Notes under the pieces: generated by a model
What the model was told of the DNA's origin: nothing
The model's database searches: none
Seen by the model: only the letters and a program-made list of their open reading frames with translations
Program-made: the position numbers and the translations under genes
In this document: positions 14,089-18,399 of the stretch, piece by piece
How positions within the stretch are numbered: position 1 is the first letter of the stretch
Layout: the number at the start of each line of letters is the position of its first letter
DNA from: Acidobacteriota bacterium
Lineage (GTDB): Bacteria > Acidobacteriota > Vicinamibacteria > Vicinamibacterales > 2-12-FULL-66-21
Length of the DNA stretch: 18,399 nt
Reading direction: 5' to 3'
Assembly (NCBI GenBank): GCA_013694635.1
Contig: JACDCA010000244.1
Location: 1 to 18,399, forward strand

Positions 14089-15167
14089 AACCCTTGCGCC
14101 TGGTGATCGCCGGAGGCGGCACCGGCGGACATCTCTACCCGGGCATCGCGGTAGCCCGGGAAATGTTGCGGCGTCACCCGGACGCCACGATCACGTTTGC
14201 CGGGACGGCGCGCGGCCTGGAGTCGCGCGTGGTCGCGAAGGAAGGATTCGTGCTCGACGTGCTACGCAGCTCGGGGCTCAAGGGGATGTCGCCAGCGGCC
14301 GTCGCGCGTGCGCTTGCGCTGCTGCCGCTGAGCGGCGCCGATGCATGGCGGATCCTTTCCCGGCGCTCGCCGGATCTGGTGATCGGCGTCGGCGGTTACA
14401 GCTCCGGTCCCGTCGTCGCGCTGGCGGCCCTGCGCGGGATTCCGACGCTGCTGCTGGAACAAAACGCGGTGCCCGGATTCACCAACCGGGCCCTGTCACA
14501 CCTGGTCAGCGCGGCGGCGGTCACGTTCGATTCGACGGTTGGTTACTTCGGAAGGAGGGGATTTGTTGCAGGCAACCCGGTCCGTCCTGAATTTTTCAAC
14601 GATGCCGGGTACGGCGGGCCCGCGGCCCCGCCGCGGGTTCTGATCTTTGGCGGCTCCCAGGGCTCGCACGCGATCAACCTGGCCATGGTGGCGGCAGCGC
14701 CGCACCTGGCGGCGCTCGATGGAGGGGTGGCAATCACGCATCAGACGGGAGAACACGATCTGGAACTGGTCCGCGATGGCTACCGGCGGGCGGGCATCGG
14801 CGCACGGGTTGAACCGTTCCTCTTTGCCATGGACCGCGAAATGAAGGCCGCGGACCTCATCCTCTGCCGCGCCGGCGCAACGACGCTTGCGGAACTGGCG
14901 GCAGCCGGTCGCGCAGCGCTGCTGGTGCCGCTGCCGACGGCGGCGGACGACCATCAGCGAAAGAACGCGGCAGTGATGCGCGACGCCGGGGCCGCGGACG
15001 TGATCGATCAGAACGATCTCACAGGACCGGTGATCGCAGAGCGAATCGCGGCATTGCTCGCGGAGCCGGCCCGGCTCCAGCGCATGGCGGCGCTGGCGCG
15101 CACACTCGCGAGGCCGGCGGCCGCAGAGGCGATCGTGGATCGCGCGCTCGCGCTGGCGGCTCGGTGA
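14085..15167 (+). CDS. murG: MurG, lipid II synthase (GlcNAc transferase)
   Basis: 360 aa, normal length. GT28 enzyme with GT-B fold at the inner membrane face; it moves GlcNAc from UDP-GlcNAc to lipid I. Signatures: GGGTGGHLYPG (10-20), GVGGYSSGP (101-109), LEQNAVPGFTNR (124-135), GGSQGSHAIN (189-198), CRAGATTLAELAAAGRAALL (261-280) and the following PLPTAADDHQRKNA (282-295). All major donor- and acceptor-site motifs are present. The ATG lies within the ftsW stop (ATGA), so it is probably translated by coupling; the same frame extends upstream through ftsW only as shadow. murC follows after 4 nt. Confidence 0.97.
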   Translation: MKPLRLVIAGGGTGGHLYPGIAVAREMLRRHPDATITFAGTARGLESRVVAKEGFVLDVLRSSGLKGMSPAAVARALALLPLSGADAWRILSRRSPDLVIGVGGYSSGPVVALAALRGIPTLLLEQNAVPGFTNRALSHLVSAAAVTFDSTVGYFGRRGFVAGNPVRPEFFNDAGYGGPAAPPRVLIFGGSQGSHAINLAMVAAAPHLAALDGGVAITHQTGEHDLELVRDGYRRAGIGARVEPFLFAMDREMKAADLILCRAGATTLAELAAAGRAALLVPLPTAADDHQRKNAAVMRDAGAADVIDQNDLTGPVIAERIAALLAEPARLQRMAALARTLARPAAAEAIVDRALALAAR

Positions 15168-15171
15168 GCCG

Positions 15172-16572
15172 GTGTTAGGCCGCACGCGACGAATCCATTT
15201 TGTCGGCATTGGCGGTATCGGAATGAGCGGGATCGCCGAGCTGCTCGTGAATCTCGGGTACGACGTGAGCGGGTCGGACGCGAAACGCTCGGAGGTCACC
15301 GCCCGGCTGCAGCAGCTGGGGGTCAGGATCTCCGGGGCACACGAGGCGCGCAACGTCGGCACCGTGGACGTCGTGGTGACGTCGTCGGCGATCGCGGACG
15401 ACAACCCGGAGGTCGTCGAAGCGCGCGCGCGGAGGATCCCGGTGATCCCCCGCGCCGAGATGCTGGCGGAGCTGATGCGTCTGCGCTATGGCATCGCGGT
15501 CGCCGGAGCGCATGGCAAGACGACGACGACCTCGATGATTGCACTCGTGCTGGACCGGGCCGGACTCGACCCGACGGCGGTGATTGGAGGAAGGCTGAGC
15601 GCATTCGGCAGCAACGCACGGCTCGGAACCGGCGACTACATGGTCGCCGAGGCGGATGAAAGCGACAGGTCTTTCCTGAAGCTGTCGCCGTCGATCGCCG
15701 TTATCACGAATATCGATCGCGAGCACATGGATACCTACGGAACCTGGGAGAACCTGCAGCAGGCGTTCGCGGACTTCGCCAACAAGGTGCCGTTCTACGG
15801 CGCGGTCGTGGCCTGCGGCGACGATCCGGCGATTCGTGCGTTGATGCCGCGCCTGACGCGCCGCGTCATCGCCTACGGGTTGGATGAGGGAGAGATCGTC
15901 GGCGAGCGCATGGAGCTGCAGGCGTTCCGGTCGGTGTGCACAGTCACGCGTCGCCGCGCGGATGGCCGACGGCAGGAGGTCGGGGAGCTTCGTCTCGACG
16001 TCCCTGGCCGCCATAACGTGCTCAATGCGCTCGGCGCCGTCACCGTCGCGCTCGAGCTCGGCATCTCTTTCGCTCGCGTGGCAAAGGCGCTCGCCGAGTT
16101 CCAGGGGGCCGAGCGCCGCTTCCAGCGGCTGGGGGAGGCGCACGGCGTCATGGTGGTGGATGACTACGGCCATCATCCGACCGAGATCGCGGCGGTGCTG
16201 GCCGCGGCCGGCGCCGGCATCGACCGCCGCATCATTGCTGTCTTCCAGCCGCACCGTTATTCGCGGACCTCACAATTGATGGATGAATTCGGCGGCGCCT
16301 TCGGAGGCGCGGACGAGATCGTCCTCACCGACATCTACGCCGCGGGGGAAAGCCCGATCCCCGGCGTGACCGTCGAGGCGCTCGCCGACGCGGTACGCCG
16401 TCGCGCGAAAGGGCGTGTGCACGTCGTGAAAGCGCTCGAAGACATCCCGCGCGAGGTCGCGAAGCTCACCAGGTCCGGAGACCTGATCCTCACGCTCGGC
16501 GCAGGGTCCATCGGCGCCGTCGGCGGTCGCATTCTCGCGGAAATCGACGCGCAGGGAGCGCGCCAGCCATGA
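15172..16572 (+). CDS. murC: MurC, UDP-MurNAc:L-alanine ligase
   Basis: 466 aa, typical length. It adds L-Ala to UDP-MurNAc, the first stem-peptide step. Motifs: HFVGIGGIGMSGIAELL (9-25), P-loop AGAHGKTTTTSM (111-122), EADESD (160-165), TNIDREHMD (179-187), GRHNVLNALGA (279-289), ERRFQ (314-318), DDYGHHPTEI (330-339), FQPHRYSRT (358-366) and LGAGSIG (442-448). The conserved Asn pair and Arg missing from MurD are present here. The start is GTG, with GGTGAG spanning the murG stop only 3 nt upstream. It joins directly to ftsQ by an ATGA overlap; murB and ddl, which often sit at this junction, are absent. Confidence 0.97.
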   Translation: MLGRTRRIHFVGIGGIGMSGIAELLVNLGYDVSGSDAKRSEVTARLQQLGVRISGAHEARNVGTVDVVVTSSAIADDNPEVVEARARRIPVIPRAEMLAELMRLRYGIAVAGAHGKTTTTSMIALVLDRAGLDPTAVIGGRLSAFGSNARLGTGDYMVAEADESDRSFLKLSPSIAVITNIDREHMDTYGTWENLQQAFADFANKVPFYGAVVACGDDPAIRALMPRLTRRVIAYGLDEGEIVGERMELQAFRSVCTVTRRRADGRRQEVGELRLDVPGRHNVLNALGAVTVALELGISFARVAKALAEFQGAERRFQRLGEAHGVMVVDDYGHHPTEIAAVLAAAGAGIDRRIIAVFQPHRYSRTSQLMDEFGGAFGGADEIVLTDIYAAGESPIPGVTVEALADAVRRRAKGRVHVVKALEDIPREVAKLTRSGDLILTLGAGSIGAVGGRILAEIDAQGARQP

Positions 16573-17453
16573 CCGTGAAGACCGCCGTCGAGCGCAATTT
16601 CCGGCGCGCGAAGGTGAAGCCGCTCAAGAAGCGTCCGGGGCGCCGGTGGGCCGCCCTCCGTGCAGTGCGTCCGCTGGTAGCCGCGGCGCTCGCCCTTTTC
16701 GCGGGTTACCTCGCCTTCGACCTGATCGTCTCTGCCGAGACGCTGCAGATCCGCAAGATCACGGTGAAAGGCAACTCCCGGTTGTCGGTCGGCGACGTGC
16801 ACGCCCTCGTCGACGGCCTCCGCGGCACCAGCATTCTCACCGCCGATCTTCCGCGCTACCGGCAGCAGTTGATGGAGTCTCCGTGGGTCGCTGATGCGGC
16901 GATGCGGCGCATCCTGCCGGCCAGCATCGAGATTTTCATTTCCGAGCGTACGCCCATCGGGTTGTGCCGGCTCGGCGGCGACCTCTACCTGCTCGACCGG
17001 ACGGGCACGATCATCGACGAGTTGGGTCCCAGGTACGCAAGCTTCGACCTTCCCTTGATCGACGGCGTCGTGCGACGGCCCGAATCCGGGAACACGACGA
17101 TCGACGAGCGGCGCACCGCGCTTGCGGCGAGCGTGCTCGACGCGGTCGCGCCGCACAAGGCGCTGGCCGCGCGCGTGTCGCAGATCGATGTGAGCGACCT
17201 CCATGATGCGGTCGTGCTTCTCGACGACGACCCCGCGTTCCTGCATCTCGGGACCGGCCGTTTCGTCGAGCGCCTCAAGACCTACCTGGAGATCGAACCC
17301 GCCCTGCGGGATCGGGTCGCCGACATGGATTACGTGGATCTCAGGTTCGGTGGGCGCGTGTACGTCCGGGCGGCCGGCGGCAAGACGCTGCAGGAGGTCG
17401 CGGCAGGGACGTCCGGTCAGCGCCAGCCGCAGTCATTGGGAACGCCCCGCTGA
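16569..17453 (+). CDS. ftsQ: FtsQ/DivIB divisome protein
   Basis: 294 aa, similar to E. coli FtsQ (276). A very basic cytoplasmic N-terminus (1-36) is followed by one membrane helix (about 37-54), a POTRA domain (about 58-127: IRKITVKGNSRLSVGDVHAL, then WVADAAMRRILPASIEI) and a beta domain ending in YVDLRFGGRVYVR (255-267). FtsQ binds FtsL and FtsB and links early and late division proteins in the periplasm. A Gln/Ser-rich tail follows (about 280-294). It starts in the murC stop (ATGA). Its own stop codon lies in the loop of a strong hairpin just ahead of the ftsA ribosome binding site. Confidence 0.92.
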   Translation: MTVKTAVERNFRRAKVKPLKKRPGRRWAALRAVRPLVAAALALFAGYLAFDLIVSAETLQIRKITVKGNSRLSVGDVHALVDGLRGTSILTADLPRYRQQLMESPWVADAAMRRILPASIEIFISERTPIGLCRLGGDLYLLDRTGTIIDELGPRYASFDLPLIDGVVRRPESGNTTIDERRTALAASVLDAVAPHKALAARVSQIDVSDLHDAVVLLDDDPAFLHLGTGRFVERLKTYLEIEPALRDRVADMDYVDLRFGGRVYVRAAGGKTLQEVAAGTSGQRQPQSLGTPR

Positions 17454-17461
17454 CGCGGGGC
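17444..17461 (+). promoter_or_regulatory. Hairpin with the ftsQ stop codon in its loop, next to the ftsA ribosome binding site
   Basis: GCCCCGC (17444-17450) pairs perfectly with GCGGGGC (17455-17461) around a TGAC loop, and that loop contains the ftsQ stop TGA (17451-17453). The ftsA Shine-Dalgarno starts two bases later. There is no T-tract, so it is not a standard terminator. A ribosome finishing ftsQ would melt the stem, so it could couple or tune ftsA translation; that role is inference. Confidence 0.6.
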
Positions 17462-17462
17462 T

Positions 17463-17469
17463 GGAGGGG
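17463..17469 (+). promoter_or_regulatory. Strong Shine-Dalgarno of ftsA
   Basis: GGAGGGG lies 4 nt before the ftsA GTG (GGAGG core 6 nt before). It is the best ribosome binding site in the cluster and decides the ftsA start. Most other genes here rely on overlaps instead. Confidence 0.8.
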
Positions 17470-17473
17470 AGCC

Positions 17474-18399
17474 GTGGCACGCAAGGAGCGTTACCTGGTG
17501 GGGTTGGACGTCGGCACGTCCAAGGTCACCGCGATTGTCGGGGAAACGACCGACGACGGCGGCCTCGACATCATCGGCATCGGTCTCGCCGACTCCAAGG
17601 GGATCCGGCGCGGGGTCGTCGTCAACCTCGAGGCATCCGTCGAGGCGATCAAGAAGGCGATTGAGGAGGCCGAGCTGACGGCGGGTGTGGATATCGACTC
17701 CGTGCACGTGGCGCTCTCGGGCGCGCATGTGAAGGCGTTCAACAGCCGCGGAGTCGTGGCCGTGGCGGGCAAGAACCGCGAGATCACCCGTGAAGACGTC
17801 CGCCGCGCCATCGATGCCGCCAAGGCGGTGGCGCTGCCGAGCGGCCGGGAAATCCTGCACGTGCTCCCGCAGGATTTCGTCGTCGACGAACAGGACGGGA
17901 TCGGCGCCCCCGTCGGCATGACCGGCTCCCGGCTCGAAGTCAACGTGCACATCGTCACCGGCAGTCAGTCGTCGACCCAGAACATCATCGCGGCGGTGAA
18001 TCGCGCCGGGGTCTCCGTGCTCGAGACCGTCCTCGAGCAGCTCGCTGCGAGCGAAGGCGTCCTCACGGCGGACGAGAAAGAGCTGGGTGTCGCGCTCGTC
18101 GACATCGGCGGCGGGACGACGGATTTCGCGATCTTCGAGCGCGGGAGTCTCTGGCACACGGGGGTCGTGGCGATCGGTGGCGATCACTTCACCAACGACA
18201 TCGCGGTCGGATTGCGGACCCCGATACCGGACGCGGAAAAAATCAAGCGCCGCTGCGGGTGCGCCCTGTCCTCGATGGTCGACGAAGACGAAACGATGGA
18301 GGTCGCGAGTGTCGGCGGGCGGCGCTCACGGCTGATGTCGCGCCGCATCCTGTCCGAGATCCTGCAGCCCAGGGCAGAGGAAGTCTTTCACCTGCTGTG
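17474..18399 (+). CDS. ftsA: FtsA, actin-like divisome ATPase (3' end outside window)
   Basis: 308 codons are visible, about three quarters of a usual FtsA (roughly 410-420 aa); the frame is open at the window edge. Actin-fold signatures: phosphate-1 loop LDVGTSKVTAIVG (11-23), the FtsA-specific 1C domain around 85-160 with HVALSGAHVKAFNSRGVVAV (78-97), LPQDFVVDEQDGI (131-143), and the phosphate-2 loop VDIGGGTTDFAIF (209-221) followed by IGGDHFTNDIA (234-244). FtsA tethers FtsZ to the membrane and recruits later division proteins. The C-terminal amphipathic membrane helix is not in the window. GTG start with GGAGGGG just upstream, 20 nt after ftsQ. ftsZ would be expected next. Confidence 0.95.
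   Translation, partial: MARKERYLVGLDVGTSKVTAIVGETTDDGGLDIIGIGLADSKGIRRGVVVNLEASVEAIKKAIEEAELTAGVDIDSVHVALSGAHVKAFNSRGVVAVAGKNREITREDVRRAIDAAKAVALPSGREILHVLPQDFVVDEQDGIGAPVGMTGSRLEVNVHIVTGSQSSTQNIIAAVNRAGVSVLETVLEQLAASEGVLTADEKELGVALVDIGGGTTDFAIFERGSLWHTGVVAIGGDHFTNDIAVGLRTPIPDAEKIKRRCGCALSSMVDEDETMEVASVGGRRSRLMSRRILSEILQPRAEEVFHLL

Noticed and set aside
17444..17461. Intrinsic terminator between ftsQ and ftsA
   Set aside because: The stem is good but no run of T follows, and ftsA starts 12 bases later with its Shine-Dalgarno adjacent.

Overview
The window holds most of a division and cell-wall (dcw) cluster from a high-GC bacterium, plus three genes running the other way. The MurE carries a DNPR motif, which marks a meso-diaminopimelate peptidoglycan. 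The cluster goes murC-ftsQ-ftsA with no ddl or murB, and its class B PBP has a C-terminal PASTA domain. These traits and the base composition suggest Acidobacteriota, perhaps a Vicinamibacteria-like lineage. That placement is inference; no rRNA or other phylogenetic marker was compared.

Layout. Positions 1-3129 (minus strand) hold a YchF-like P-loop NTPase, a GT4 glycosyltransferase and a GT2 polyprenyl-phosphate sugar transferase cut by the window edge. A 197-bp divergent region (3130-3326) carries two small palindromes, a near-consensus sigma70 promoter and three GTGGA repeats exactly 10 bp apart, which look like the MraZ autoregulatory operator. Positions 3327-12567 (plus strand) hold mraZ, rsmH, ftsL, ftsI, murE, murF, mraY and murD, tightly packed with many 1-4 bp overlaps. 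A gap of about 390 bp (12568-12954) follows and is filled with repeats and hairpins. Positions 12955-18399 hold ftsW, murG, murC, ftsQ and the first two thirds of ftsA, again tightly packed.

How the genes work together. MurC, MurD, MurE and MurF build UDP-MurNAc-pentapeptide in the cytoplasm. MraY and MurG turn it into lipid I and lipid II. FtsW and FtsI polymerise and cross-link septal peptidoglycan, while FtsL, FtsQ and FtsA are divisome components. RsmH methylates 16S rRNA and MraZ represses the operon. MurB and Ddl, which the same pathway needs, are not here and must be encoded elsewhere.

This is mainly a conserved housekeeping locus, and I see no convincing new multi-gene system. The points that stand out are: a MurD lacking residues that are otherwise near-invariant in Mur ligases (both Asn of HNxxN and the Arg of GLxHR); the repeat-filled gap whose left arm contains the murD stop codon; a hairpin that places the ftsQ stop codon in its loop right beside the ftsA ribosome binding site; a YchF paralogue with altered switch regions; and the clear MraZ operator overlapping the mraZ ribosome binding site.
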